Shown: piece after piece, positions 11,931 to 23,604 of the stretch | Layout: the number at the start of each line of letters is the position of its first letter | Numbering within the stretch: position 1 is the first letter of the stretch | Source: Isoetes taiwanensis | Taxonomy: Eukaryota; Streptophyta; Lycopodiopsida; Isoetales; Isoetaceae | Direction: 5' to 3' | DNA: 64,000 nucleotides | NCBI GenBank assembly: GCA_021234155.1 | Contig: JAJEKV010000030.1 | Coordinates: 6,383,890-6,447,889, forward strand | Translations under genes and position numbers: made by a program | The notes under the pieces: model-generated | Told to the model about the DNA's origin: nothing | The model's database searches: none | The model's input: the letters and a program-made list of their open reading frames with translations, nothing else

Positions 11931-12671
11931 TTTTTTTTTTTTTCATGACTATGGTGAATCATCAAGTAGAAGGCAAGAGATTTCATCGCACCTAGGACGA
12001 CATCAACTCACCTCTGAGTTCATAGCTCCAGCGACAGTGGCAAGAGCGGGAAAGCCAAGTCATAAAATCCTGGCGAATTTTTATTTTTCATGAGCTTACG
12101 TGGCCTACTAAACATTCGTGTCCAATTTTGCAATTTTGTAAAAATTTGCATTTTCACGAAAATTTGTGCTTTAAAGTCATCCCTGCACATGACCTCTAAA
12201 TATGTGAAGGATCTAGCAGCATTAAGTGGCATCGTTGAAGACTTTTAGCCATGCTGATAAATAAGTTATTTTCATTTTATTCTATGTCTCTAACAAATCT
12301 CGAGAACAATGCATTTGTATAACTTTATATCGCAATCTAGTGTCTTTAGTAGCACGCTTAACAATTGTAGCAAAATAAATATTGCCTAGAAGGTAAGTGT
12401 AGTCTTAGCCTTACATTCTCATGAATTTGGATTTGCACCCCATGCATCCTTGAATGCCTTCTTCACAAAATGCTTAGTCTTAGTGTATTTGATAATATAT
12501 AGAAGCCCGCTTTCTTCCCATTGTCGGCCTCAGTGGTACTTCTTCGACGTTAAGGGCGATAAAGTCATCGCCCTTTGGCCTTATTAAATAATAATAAAAA
12601 AAAAAAATGCTATCCTCTGTAAACTATCCCATTGCTAAATGATTACAGTGGGTATTTATCAGAATCTATTG
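11931..12671. other. Spacer between the two local copies
   Basis: Contains no recognised gene. A minus-strand open frame at 12020-12232 has no known family. Confidence 0.4.
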
Positions 12672-13160
12672 AAATTAAAGAAAGAAGTATGTACCTAGCA
12701 ATGATCAGAGAAAGTTTGGAGTGTGGAATACGTTGATCTTAGATTTAAACAAACTCGTCGTGAGAGAATTGAGGTAAGATTTGAAGGAAATCTTTTGATC
12801 TGTGGTAATGTACATAAAACCCCATAAATTCAAGCATTGCAATAAGAAATTGAGTTCTTCTTCATCATGGATTCTTTGAGAAAATCAAGCTCTGCAAAGC
12901 AAATTCAGGCGGTGATCATTGGTTCTTCGCAAAATTCCCCAAATGCATTCTAACCTAGGTCTATATCGTTTGCGGATGAATGAGAAATCAAGCTTATACA
13001 TGACAATTTAACGCTAAAATACTAACTTGATCGCCCGATAATCTCGGATAATCATAAAAGCTTTCTGTAACCCTCTATGATGGCTTCAAAGATTTAGGGC
13101 TTCCCATAACATCATGGAAACCGCAGGCAAAACCGACATGCGGTAAGGCGAATCGGGGTA
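12672..13160. repeat. Local direct duplication, right copy
   Basis: Partner of 11417-11930. It keeps the same order of blocks but has more small deletions. Both copies end near a T-run followed by unrelated sequence. Confidence 0.85.
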
Positions 13161-15062
13161 TTTTGTTTTTGTTTTTTTTTACCGTTAAGTAAAGGCAAGG
13201 ATTTTAAGCGGCTGGGGCGATTGAAGATCTAGCGCGGCGGTAAAGGGGATCGACCGACGGCTGTGTCTCAGTGGTGACGTTACGTAATCTTTAACAAGGT
13301 ATCAGCCGCATGTATCGGCCAGTGGTCCACTCCATTCGCCTCTCCCCGCAGGCACACTTTGGTGTGATGAGCCGAATTGCTATGGCGCACCATTGTAGCC
13401 TTCCGGAGACGAGGCTCAAAGGGGTAAGCCCGTGAGCCTACTCCTGTGTTGCATCTCCTCGGTCCGGATGAGGCGTGTCGGGAAGTGTCCTTGAGTCGCA
13501 GCGGAATCCATGGTGAGCTTGGGAGGAGGAGATCCTTAGCACCTTCCTTTGTACCCGCCACTTACCTCTAACTTTATCATCATCAAAGTATTGTGATGCT
13601 CTTCTGCCGCCATTATTGACTGCATCTAGGAGTTGTCGACCCATACTCTCTACTTACGTGATCAATTATTAGGCCTACCACTATAGAGTCCTCGCCGCCT
13701 TTTACGCCAAAGCAGACCCCCACTCCTACACTTCTTATCACTACGCTTCCTTATCTCTGACGCTTTCAATGGAGGCCTACAGACTTTACAACCGTCGCCT
13801 TTTATGCGGGACTACCCACGCTTTAAGCTACTCATTTACTCTCGGTGTTCAATGCGGGGCTATGATTTATTTCGGTGCGGATCTTGTGCCATTAATGGAA
13901 ATTCTGGATTCTTGAGGCTTTAAATGGCAGATCACGGAGGTCCCGTAATCCTATTTCCCGGAAAAACTTGAAGGAACTAAGAATAGTTCCTTTATCAAGC
14001 AAAGGTTATTCAACGGCAAATCAACAAAGAAGCTCCCCATTGCATACCGAATTCTAGAAATACCAAGTTAACCTATTTACTAACCCGATTTTAATCGAAC
14101 AGTTGTCATGGGAATCTCCATGCTTGAATAGGTTGGAAACTCAACTGCCTCTGCTCCTTAGTTGATTTGGGGGTACCACAGGGAATCCAATTTCTTTGCC
14201 TAAATTAAGATCATATCGCTAATGAGTTTGGCGGTGTCTTAACTAATTAATTAATTAGCTTAATTAAGTTAATTAGTATTAATATAATTAAACCCTTTCC
14301 TTTATGGTTAACTCCATAGGTTACATACCCCTATGATGGCGTATCCTCGGCCTGTGACGTGTCAGTATATTTATACATACACCGTATAAATATGTGGAAT
14401 GTCACATGGCCAAAATGGTCCAAGCATGTTGCACACACACACTTGGACATTTAGCCAGAACACATGGCGCTCAAACTATTTTTCTGTGCATGCCCCAGGC
14501 CAAGGCAATGTCTACTTTACTAATCCTTAGTGAATGTACAAGCTCATTTTGGCCATATTGATCCATAGCTTCAACTGGATAGTTCCAGAAGGACACTCCC
14601 CTCAACATTTGAACATGGAAGAGGCCTTTGGGTTGAGCCTTCCTAGAAAAGAACCCTTGCTACTCATTCCAACTGCATGTTTGCCTTCATATCTCTATGC
14701 TTGAATAAATGAACTTTTCGATTTTCCTATGTGCTCATAAATTTGTCCACGAATGTAGGACAGACCGGTAGCTCAACACTTATTTTCACAAAAGGTTTGG
14801 TGTAGGTATTGAACATGCATTCTATCACCAAAGAATGAACTTTCCAAGTTGCCTATGCAATGCACTTATGAATTTGTCAATTTGTGCATGTGTCCATATT
14901 GATTTGATTCTAACGGTAGTGAGATGCAATGTGCACAGATAGTATACGTCAAGGTAAGTGGACGAGTCCTCCGTCATTTTCTTGATTCATTCTTCTCTAG
15001 AATGACAAATACCCTCACATAAACCTACAGAATCTGGTCAAGGAGCTTACCTTGACGTAGTG
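13161..15062. other. No gene recognised
   Basis: The first 800 bp is GC-richer than its surroundings and has overlapping open frames on the minus strand (13280-13561 and 13438-13644), none matching a family I know. The section 14220-14280 is rich in TTAATTAA. Near 14370-14400 lies a short inverted repeat around TATACATACACCGTATA. It may be eroded LTR-element sequence. Confidence 0.35.
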
Positions 15063-15065
15063 CAA

Positions 15066-15175
15066 TGGAAAGGGGTCAGGCATTCTTGCCAGGCCCCTGA
15101 CCTGCAGAATCCGGTCAACGGCGCTCCCGAATTCTGCAGGTCAGGGGGCTGGCAAGAATGCCTTCCCCCTTTCCA
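15066..15175. repeat. Hairpin, 45-bp arms with 20-nt loop
   Basis: The left arm 15066-15110 (TGGAAAGGGGTCAGGC...CTGCAGAAT) is the reverse complement of the right arm 15131-15175, with only about three mismatches. The loop is 15111-15130. The transcript of either strand would fold into a microRNA-precursor-like stem. It lies 390 bp upstream of the MECR-like start codon. A small MITE or a young MIR locus are both possible; no target duplication is evident. Confidence 0.85.
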
Positions 15176-15354
15176 TTCCACATAACTACTAATTTCGCTC
15201 ACATGCATTGTAGGTGTGTCAGCATACAAACTGGTAGCTCAACAAGTGTCAGTATCAATAAAATCAATCACCAAATCTTTTGCCAACTTGCATATATGTT
15301 ATCGGTTTGTCCTACATGCTCTCAATGGTGGTTGAGATAGGTGTATCCCAACCA

Positions 15355-15460
15355 CCAAGTCTGTTGCCAATTTGCCCATGTGGTCCAATAAATTCAATCA
15401 TCAATTCTTTTGCCAACTTGCCCATGTGGTCCAATAAATTCAATCACCAATTCTTTTGCA
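15355..15460. repeat. Short tandem repeat in MECR upstream region
   Basis: About two copies of a roughly 57-bp unit containing TTGCCCATGTGGTCCAATAA and TTCAATCA-CAATTCTTTTGC. It sits 100-200 bp upstream of the MECR-like start codon, so it is within promoter distance. Confidence 0.75.
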
Positions 15461-15563
15461 AACTTATGCCTATATGCTGCCCCCTAAAACATGAGCATTT
15501 TCATACTTTTGCATAAATATAAATGTAAGGGTATTTTTATAAATCCCAGGTTAGAAATCAAGC

Positions 15564-17149
15564 ATGGTTCTTCCAGGTGATCAATCGGATCGGGCAAGGA
15601 TGCACAAGGCGATTGAACTAGTGAAGTTTGATGAGAAAGATCCGGCAGGAGCTTGCATTATGCAAGATGTGCCTACTCCACATCCCAAATCCGGCGAGCT
15701 TCTTCTCAAGATGCTCTGTCGTCCCATAAATCCTAGCGATATTTTGGCCTTACAAGGCCTCTATCCTTGGCAAATCGACTCTTTTCCTGCCCGACTTGGC
15801 TTTGAAGGCATGGGGACGATTGAACAGGTACGTTTTCCTTCTTAGGTCATAGTGATGCTTGATCCTTTTATAGCTGATTCTTATATATATGGCAAATTTG
15901 GTCTTAGGTCATTTGATGCTTGATCTTTTGTAGTTGATTCTTGTCCTTTTGAATAATGTGCATAATATTATGTCTAGCTTTGAGCAAGGCGCTTCTTTCT
16001 GTTCTTTCTTAGCAGAAAGAGCCAGTGAAATCTTTTTTCCTTCTAAAAGGTAAACTGCTTCAGATTGGAGATGGCGTCACAGGGCTGGCATTAGGGCAGC
16101 GTGTTTTTACCATATGTAATGGAGGGACATGGCAAGAATATCTTGTTATTCCTTATACCCTGGCATTCCCAATTCCGGATTCCATTTCTAACGAAGTTGC
16201 TGCACAATTTTATGTAAATCCTTGGACTGGTATATAACATTTGCATGCATAACAATGGTGAATGCATGTTTTGGTCCACTTATTTTTGTCAATTTCTCCT
16301 TTCAGCTTATAGTATCTTGCAAGAATTGAATGTTCCTCAAGGAGAATATATACTTCAAACAGCTGCAGGATCTGTTTTAGGTCGGATGATCATCCAACTC
16401 GCACACTATCGAGGTATTAAGGTGAGCGTGAATTTTTTCTACTCTATTCTATTCTATTCTATTTATAATGGCACTTGAGAAAGTAATTTATCCATGGTGT
16501 TCCATTTTATAGACAATAAACCTTGTTCGACGGAATGAGCAAAAGGAGGAGCTTAAAGCCATAGGAGCAGATGTGGTGATTAACTTCACAGAAGATGATG
16601 TAATAAAGACTGTAAACAAGTTGACAAATGGAAGGATGGCATATGGCGCGATAGATTGTGTCGGAGGCAAGTTAACAAAGGTTATATTTTTCAAATTCTT
16701 TTATATTCATGTTGCTTCAACCATTTTATGCTAACATGCTACTTTTTCTATATGTTGTGCTGTAGACGGTTGTGTCGAGTGTGAAAAATTCTGGTCTTGT
16801 TCTAGTATATGGCCTTTTAGATGGACAGAATGCTGAAGTTGGCATCCAGGATTTGGTTTTTAGAGACGTAAAAGTTCATGGGTATTACATGAAGAATTGG
16901 TTCGAAAAACTTAGTTCGCTTGAATTTGATAATGCGAGAAGAGATATATGGGATTTAATAGAGAGAGGGGTTATGAAACCCATGGTAGGGGAAAAATTTG
17001 AGCTCAAAAGTTATCGCGAAGCCATATCAAAAGCAATGGTAAATTTTGTTGCAGAAGTGATAAGCATACACTAGGAACCTTATGATTTAAATCTTTACCA
17101 TTCATGATTGCAGGAGAAAGGACATGGGGGAAAGGTCCTCCTAGTATGA
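15564..17149 (+). CDS. MECR-like enoyl reductase (MDR superfamily), six exons
   Basis: Exons 15564-15827, 16064-16229, 16306-16421, 16513-16680, 16766-17038 and 17114-17149 join with GT-AG introns and consistent phase into 340 residues. The protein fits the medium-chain dehydrogenase/reductase branch of mitochondrial trans-2-enoyl-CoA (acyl-ACP) reductases, NADPH enzymes of type II fatty-acid synthesis. Visible marks are RPINPSDILALQGLYP and GFEGMGTIEQ (residues about 55-88), GTWQEYLVIP, SNEVAAQFYVNPWTAY, the dinucleotide-binding loop QTAAGSVLGRMIIQ, AIDCVGG and the C-terminal GKVLLV. There are no zinc ligands of the alcohol dehydrogenase type. The N-terminus has no obvious presequence, so targeting is uncertain; an unseen upstream exon or a cytosolic enzyme is possible. 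A TATA-like CATAAATATAAATG lies about 45 bp upstream. Intron 3 contains an ATTCT repeat. Confidence 0.9.
16437..16462. repeat. ATTCT microsatellite in MECR intron 3
   Basis: About four to five copies of CTATT/ATTCT just inside the donor side of intron 3. Possibly the last trace of a LINE family B insertion, but no module sequence remains. Confidence 0.8.
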
Positions 17150-19190
17150 ATTCATCTTAGATGCCTACAAATTTGACAAACAACTTTGGGATCTTCCTAG
17201 CAGGTTTGATATGGATCTTGGAATAGGATCTTCATATATATCCTTAAATGTGCCTAACATTGCTTCTTTTGATATGTTAGATCTCCATATTGAAATAGAA
17301 CTTAAGGGGTCGTTGCATGTATTCAACCAAGAAAGATTGTTGGAAACGTTAATAGATGCTTTACATTACCTAATTGAGGGCCATTTGTGATCAAGTTAAT
17401 CTTACAATGCCACAATACCTAAATCCATTTGCTAAGAAGTTAAGCTTACAATGTCATATAGTATTACTCGTCTTATTGGTAATAATAGAAAATCTAATTT
17501 AAGCAACAAAAAAATTATGTGGAAGAGTTAATGTAGGTTGCAACCAAGAGAATAGCTTGTCAAACACCTCCTCAAAGAAAACTTGATGCTTACAACTAAG
17601 CGAATAGTTAGTCAACCATATCTTGAGAGGAAACTTAATGCTTACATGATTTCAAGGCAAGTTTATGGCCATGGAATGAAAGTGCAATGGTAATTCCCTA
17701 AGGAGAAATCTCCGACACTAGGTGGACTGGGGTTGCAGCGACTCTAGCATGCGCACTTGTGTTTGCATTTTGAAATCATTTGTTGGAGAATATTCCCGAC
17801 AAAAAATATAGACGCTATTTTCAGCATACCTTCATAACCGACAAGTAGCAATAGGGCATGCTTGATTTTACTTAAAACTCCCTAGGCTTTACACTTCATG
17901 AGATGTCAAGTGTGAAGTGAAACACGAAAGCGTCCATATTTGGGCTTTGTCTGTTCCTTAGCATGGCGTAAAAATACTATCTATCTATTGCCATGTGATA
18001 TGAAAGGCATTGATTCTCTTTTCAAATGTTCGAAGGAAAATATAGATTTGTAAAATAAACAATGTGGCTGGCTAAGTATTTTGGAAGGGATGGTGCAAAA
18101 CTTTGAAAGGAAATTTTCATTTGATGCCTGGGGGGTTTACCATGGATGTCATACAAACATTGTTGCTGGCTCATAGGGTATTTTACCTATTTCCACCTAT
18201 GTACAAGGGCTTGTAACCACTATTTAGAACAATATTTATAAATGAAGTAAAAAGTACGCAAAGTAAGTTTGAGATTTCAAGCCAATAGAGTAGATGTTGG
18301 ATGTCCACACCGCAAAGTACAAAATAATGACTAGACATTTCAAGCCTCCATGTCCATCAACTGAAAGTGTGAAACGTTTTCTTATTCTCTTCATCTTTGA
18401 ATTTTTCAAACACTAAATTTCTTCTTTTCTTCTTTCTCAAATCAGGTTTTATATATATTTTCTTTGTATTTCTTAAATATTGAGATTGGTTTTCCTCTCT
18501 GCCCTTCATAATGTAACTTGGCATCAAAGTTGGTTGATTAGATTGATCAAGTGTGCATCCTAGACAATATGGTCTTAAGCCGAAGCCATGGATAAGCATT
18601 CAAAATTTTAGCAACGTATTAGAACCTAATTCTACAACCCTATGGTGGATAACGTTGATTATCCCTCCTGTGTAAAATTGATTTTCCTGGACCATACAAT
18701 AGAAAGGAGATAATGCAGATAGATGGGAATGCAAAGAAGAAAGTTAGCTTGAGGATAGAGGGGATATTCATCAAAAATAGGCCTAAAGTAGTCTTCCTAC
18801 CATCATGGTTCGAAATTAGGGGTTTCCTCCCTTAAAAAGCCAAACATTTCTCAAAAAGTCCGATTTCTCGGTTCAAAATTAAGGGGATTCCTCCTTTAAA
18901 AATCCTGACATTTCCCAAAAAGTCCGATTTAATCTTTCTGAGAAGGAAGAAATTGGGTCATTTGTTGAAATTTGGGAAATAGGGATTTCCTTCTTTAAAA
19001 TAAGGTCATTTTTTAGAGAAATCCGGTATGACATTCTTTACGAAATCCGGGGTGGCAAATTTCGTATAACTCCCAAAACTATACTATGTTGGATACCTCG
19101 TAGAATCATTCGATCAATTAAATAGTCCTATCAATCAATAGATTGCAGAATAAATTTCAGAATTTAAGAAAGTGGATACGTGTCGACGTT
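17150..19190. other. Duplicated spacer, copy 2
   Basis: Counterpart of 1067-3278. There is no recognised gene. It contains the MECR 3' flank and probably the HIPP promoter. Confidence 0.6.
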
Positions 19191-19321
19191 CGAATGGCTG
19201 ATAAGGCTGAGGATACCCTGGCAAGCACTAAAACCCTGAACCCCGATTTTTGCATGGATTTTTTTTCTTCCTCACTGCCGGATTCATCTCCAAACCTCAA
19301 AGCAATCCCGCTGCAAAGAAA

Positions 19322-19877
19322 ATGGGTTCCGAAGATAAAAAAAAGGATGAGAAGAAGCTGCAGGTAGCATTTTCCTCTTAATTGTTCTAAGTTTCTCACT
19401 CTTTTCTGATCGGGGCACAGATTCACTCCCTTTTTTTTTTTTTTTTTTGTGCAGACCACTGTGATCAGGGCGCAGATTCACTGCCACGGTTGCCTCAAAA
19501 AACTGAAGAAAGCCCTGCTCAAGATCGAAGGTGAAATCTAACTACATGGGTAATAAAATTTTGGGTTTAATTTTGCACTATGCTTGGGATTTTCAGGGGT
19601 TGAGACCATTAGCATTGATTCAAAAGATTATAAGATCACGGTTGTGGGGAAATTTAACTACATGGGTTACAAAATTTTGGGTTTAATTTTGCTTGCTCTG
19701 TGCTTGGGATTTTCAGGAGTTGAGACCATTAGCATTGATTCAAAAGATTATACGATCACGGTTGTAGGGAAAGTGGATTCAAACAAGGTTCTAAAGGAGC
19801 TGCAGAAAACAGGCAAATATGTTGAGCTAGTTCCGGCAAAAGAAGAGAAGAACCCAAACCTGTGCCCATTCATGTAG
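19322..19877 (+). CDS. HIPP-like heavy-metal-binding isoprenylated protein
   Basis: Exon 1 is 19322-19363 (MGSEDKKKDEKKLQ), exon 2 19455-19530, and exon 3 ends at 19877. The small protein is one HMA domain: TTVIRAQIHCHGCLKKLKK with the metal-binding C-H-G-C (about residues 24-27), then VETISIDSKDYTITVVGK and a lysine-rich tail ending NLCPFM. The last four residues form a CaaX box, typical of heavy-metal-associated isoprenylated plant proteins; C-terminal Met favours farnesylation. Using the acceptor before 19717 gives 92 residues. An upstream acceptor before 19597 gives 132 residues, because the first half of exon 3 and part of the intron are duplicated and stay in frame. Such proteins bind copper, zinc or cadmium and act at membranes or nucleus; the metal here is unknown. 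Confidence 0.82.
19533..19765 (+). repeat. Tandem duplication of HIPP exon 3 start and preceding intron
   Basis: The block from the end of intron 2 through GTTGAGACCATTAGCATTGA and ATCACGGTTGT occurs twice, at about 19540-19650 and 19652-19765. Each has its own TTTTCAG acceptor (AG at 19595-19596 and 19715-19716). Copy 1 of the segmental duplication has only one, so the event happened after or independently of that duplication. Confidence 0.9.
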
Positions 19878-20204
19878 TTCTTGTAAATGCGTCTTCTAAT
19901 CGGTTTTTTTTTTTTCCACTTTTGACAAGAAATTCTGGGCTAAGGATTATCTGCACAGATGATGCTTTGCCTGTCTGCCTGCTGCAAAAGCTTGAGGAAT
20001 TTTGGCCCCTTTTCTTGCATTCTGGACTCGAAACTTTGACAGGAAATTCTGGACAAGAAATTTTGACAGAATTAATTTAACTTCTGTCTGATTCTGCTCT
20101 TAGAAGCTAGAAACTTGAATATTTCTGTTTTAACACGAGTCTAGCTTCTTCTTCACGCTTTGCTTGTGCTAAAGAAAATTATTTTACGTGCAATTCTCTT
20201 TATG

Positions 20205-21240
20205 TACTACGTATTTGCACCCTGAAAAAGATTCAGTATAATTTTATTTGACTCGCCCGGTTGAAGTGGCCTTACTGGCCCGGCGAACTTGCGATCACCA
20301 GCCAGAATGCGGCGTGGCCAAGAAAAATTAAAGCGGAATCTTAACCGGCGATGCGTCTGAACGTAACTTCTACCACCGGATGGTTTGTTCGCTTGTTCAT
20401 GACACACAGTGGCTTCTTCTTTACGTATCTTTATACCGTGCCGGATCGCCGAGCGGTGGTTAAAGATAGCCATGCTACGGAGCATCCAAATCATTCGTTT
20501 AACCCAAGAAGACAAAAAAAATTAAAGTGACAAAGTGGATGGCAGTCGAAATAGAAAATGATAGTACTTCAGTAGATTTTACAACTCGATAAACTTGGTG
20601 GAGACGGATCTGGAGGCGGAAGCGGTTCGATTATACTAATGAAAGCTTGGATGCAGTGAAAACTAGAAGTAAGAGGGCCGATTTTCTACTGCGGTATTCT
20701 TTGAGGAAATGCAACTCACGAAGTCCACGATTAGAGCAATGATGCATACGCAGCGGCAATAACAAGATCTATCAATATATAATAGTGCATGCAATGGAGA
20801 TATTAAAATTACCTCTTTTCCCTCTCTCAAAGCTCTGTTCTTGAGCGGGCTCGTGATTGAAGGCAGCTATAATAAAAGCTATGGCTTCAACCTTGGATTT
20901 GCCATATCCGACCACGCAAAATCGGCTTGCTCCTTCCTTGGCGAATCTGGTTGCCACATTGGGCTGCCTTGGATATCAGAAATAAAGAAGAGAAATCCCC
21001 TCAAAACAAGCTGCGGATCGTTAACAAGAAGAAAGAGCCTACTCCGTCCGGCGGGGAAGGCTTACAACCAAACTTCACGTTTTGGCGATGATAGAATTTC
21101 GGGAGCCCTGTTTCTTGAATGCCGAGAAGGGCTCCGAAGAAGAGGTAAGGCTGTGAGGGCTAAGCAGGCTGGCCAGGAAAATGGGGAAGTTTTTCCGCCA
21201 AATAAAATTAAAGGAATATGGACGTAATTTAAACCATCCG
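20205..21240. other. Insertion in copy 2 with exon-like minus-strand sequence
   Basis: About 1 kb absent from copy 1, entering after CTTTAT and leaving before GTTAAATTCAA. Terminal bases GTACTAC and GTATTAC are similar. The minus strand has an open segment at about 20812-20960 (RFAKEGASRFCVVGYGKSKV) that ends at a plausible GT donor (AAAAGAG/GTAATT), and a further open frame at 20207-20515. This looks like captured gene sequence, but I recognise no family. A plus-strand frame at 20841-21227 overlaps it and is probably fortuitous. Confidence 0.45.
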
Positions 21241-21554
21241 TGTATTACGTTAAATTCAATTCTCTTTATCTTAATATTAAATTCTGTTCGTACACAACAA
21301 CGTGGAGGAAATTGCCTACAAAAATACCTGTACAAATTTTAAATACAAACGTGAGACCATTTTGGACTCAGGTTTATGAAATTGCTAGTAGAAAACATAC
21401 CCACGATAAACAAAGGTAAACAAAGATGTAGATGTTTTTATTCCCCAAATATTTTTAGATTATAAACACAAAAATAGGATAAGTTAAAGAATTTGGGAAG
21501 AAATTTGTGCTTACCATTGCCGCAAGGCCAAATTCTTGGATGTAAAGAACATAT

Positions 21555-21908
21555 GGAGGCAAAGGACCATTTGTATTCTGCATTTCAGCATTTTGATTAA
21601 AGACAATAGTGGGTAAGGAGTTTTGACTTATTCTTGCTCATAGAACCTTATGGTTGGTTGAATAACTTGTTTCCATATGCAAGGTTTATTAGCTTGAAGC
21701 TTCTTTGTGAGATTGACACCGGCAATGTAAGACAAAAAGGACATGCCTCTTGTGAGGAAAGATATGTATCATTGCTTGAAGAGTGTTGGGCAAATAAATT
21801 ATGATGTGTGCAGGATGGACAAATAAATTATGATGAATTTGTCATTATGGTTTCTAATGCCACATTAAGCAATAATATTTATGCAAAAACTTCTAGGCAA
21901 GTGTGAGC
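21555..21908 (+). pseudogene. CDPK EF-hand fragment, copy 2
   Basis: HLYSAFQHFD followed, after a one-base shift, by KDNSG at about 21563-21617, then an intron-like stretch. A last exon at 21814-21905 follows a GTGTGCAG acceptor: DGQINYDEFVIMVSNAT, the canonical fourth EF-hand of CDPKs, and a stop. The third EF-hand loop seen in copy 1 is absent. With no kinase domain it is non-functional. Confidence 0.75.
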
Positions 21909-22439
21909 TTTTCTAGTTTTTTGGGTTGCCCGTAGGGCAACCCTTGAGGAGCAGGGTAATAAAGAGTGGCTAAAATTCGCCAAATGTCAATTTTTTAGAC
22001 CTTTTGTCAAATTTCATGGCTAAAGTTTATAAAGGCAATTTTTTTAGAAAAAGTATAATTTAGCCACTCCAAAAGGGGGTAAATTCTAAGCAGCTTAGAG
22101 TTTGATTGTTTCTTTGCATGGTGTCTTTGAATCAGCCTTCTCTAAAGTTGATTAAGGAGAACTCGATCAATTCAAATAGCCATGCCAATTTATTAGAGGA
22201 CCTCTTTTCATTTAGGAATTGTCATTAGCTATCTCAATCATATTTTGAATTTGTATCTATAAGTTGTTTTAGGTTAAATGCTATGAAGAATGTTATATAT
22301 GATGCGCATTTTAAGCTTTAAATAATGAAAGGATCTCTCTTCTTGCAATTGTTGATCTAAAGTGCTTCATCACCAAATTCTACCCATTTGGATGCATTTG
22401 ACCCAACTTAAACATGCATGTTCCTTCAAACAATATTGT
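21909..22439. other. No gene recognised
   Basis: AT-rich. At 21918-21955 is a palindromic GGGTTGCCCGTAGGGCAACCC, related to the ends of the repeat at 35617-35715 and 39041-39135. Confidence 0.5.
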
Positions 22440-23604
22440 TTTGTTCCTTATGAATTTGTTTTTTGAAAGAACACTGTTACTTCATATTATACACTCAAAA
22501 TATTACAAAGTACTTCCGTTAGTAAGAAATATCCCCAAGCATCAATCACTTTTAGATGATCACTCCATATTGGAAATTTAATCTGATCAGTCAATTGGAG
22601 ATCCGAAAGCAATTATACAACTTACTTAATTTCTTGAAGTACCACCGAGAAGAAATATGCTTATCATTAAAGACCTTAGCCTTCCATTTTGCACTCCATA
22701 TTAGCCAAGACTTTTGCCATGTGAAATGCAATCCTTTTAGAACCACCGGGATTTGGATAAATACCAAAAGAAATTGCCGACTATCCAAAGATACTCCAAA
22801 AGAGAATGCAACGGGACCTAAGACTACTCAGCTCTTCACACAAATATAAACAATGCTCCAATGTTTCAATGCACCGCTCACACATTGGGCAAAGTGGGCT
22901 TACTCTTCTTTAAAGCGATGAACCATCTCATTAACTCTCAAAGGCGATGAATCACCGCGCCAAAAGTAAAAACATTTACCTTTGGAGGATTATATTTAGA
23001 CAAACAAGGTTCGGATGGATTGCCATTGAGAAGGCAAAGTCTCAGAAGTGCCATTTTTAGAAGGTGATAAAGTACTTGAGGATGTAAGCAATCAGAAGTA
23101 TGAACTTACTAGCTTCTTGCCTTCTTTAATACCTTTGAACAAAGTTCCAAAGATCTACGGGTCACCAACCTTCTTAATTAAAGGAAGAGCACTTGCTACA
23201 TAAGCCCATATACTGATATCTTTATCCAACAAACCCATATTTCTCCTGAAACCATTGCCAAGGAGCAATGTCAATACCAAAATACCACTGTTCAATAGAA
23301 ATAATACCTGCTCTCCTCCACCTTGCTTGGGAATGCGCATGCATAAATTCTACAACTGGGTGTAGTTGTCCATGAGTATACAAAGGCAACCACAAAAAGG
23401 GGGAAGATGCCTGAAGACAAGCTTCCCAATCAAATGTAATCACCTGCTGGACTACCTTCCAGGCCCGAAGCAAGCCTTTCAGTACTGGAGAGGCATGTGA
23501 ATAAGCTTTCAATGGATATAACAACGCCCAAGGGAGCTCAATTCTCACACCTCGCTTATGAAAAACCATACACTTCTTCACTGATTGTTTGTTCCTTATG
23601 AATT
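22440..23604 (-). mobile_element. 5'-truncated LINE (family A) with 17-bp target duplication
   Basis: The insertion body is 22457-23587, flanked by TTTGTTCCTTATGAATT at 22440-22456 and 23588-23604. Minus-strand translation shows the region downstream of the RT core: RGVRIELPWALLYPLK, ASSPFLWLPLYTHGQL, WYFGIDIAPWQWFQ, then the degenerate end ICLAKWKAK-like SWLIWSAKWKAKVF. Several stops and shifts interrupt it. The 3' end, on the left, has the tail shared with 690-948 but only a short A run. EN and most of RT are absent, as expected for 5' truncation. Confidence 0.88.

Larger units (their letters stand above)
17033..21752 (+). repeat. Segmental duplication, copy 2
   Basis: Direct-repeat partner of 949-8979. 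It begins within exon 5 of the intact MECR-like gene, so the breakpoint lies inside a gene that survives only here. It includes the spacer, the HIPP gene and the CDPK fragment. It carries its own insertion (about 20205-21240), which copy 1 lacks. Confidence 0.9.

Noticed and set aside
20841-21227. 128-codon plus-strand frame
   Set aside because: Overlaps a minus-strand segment with better exon character; no homology or start context.
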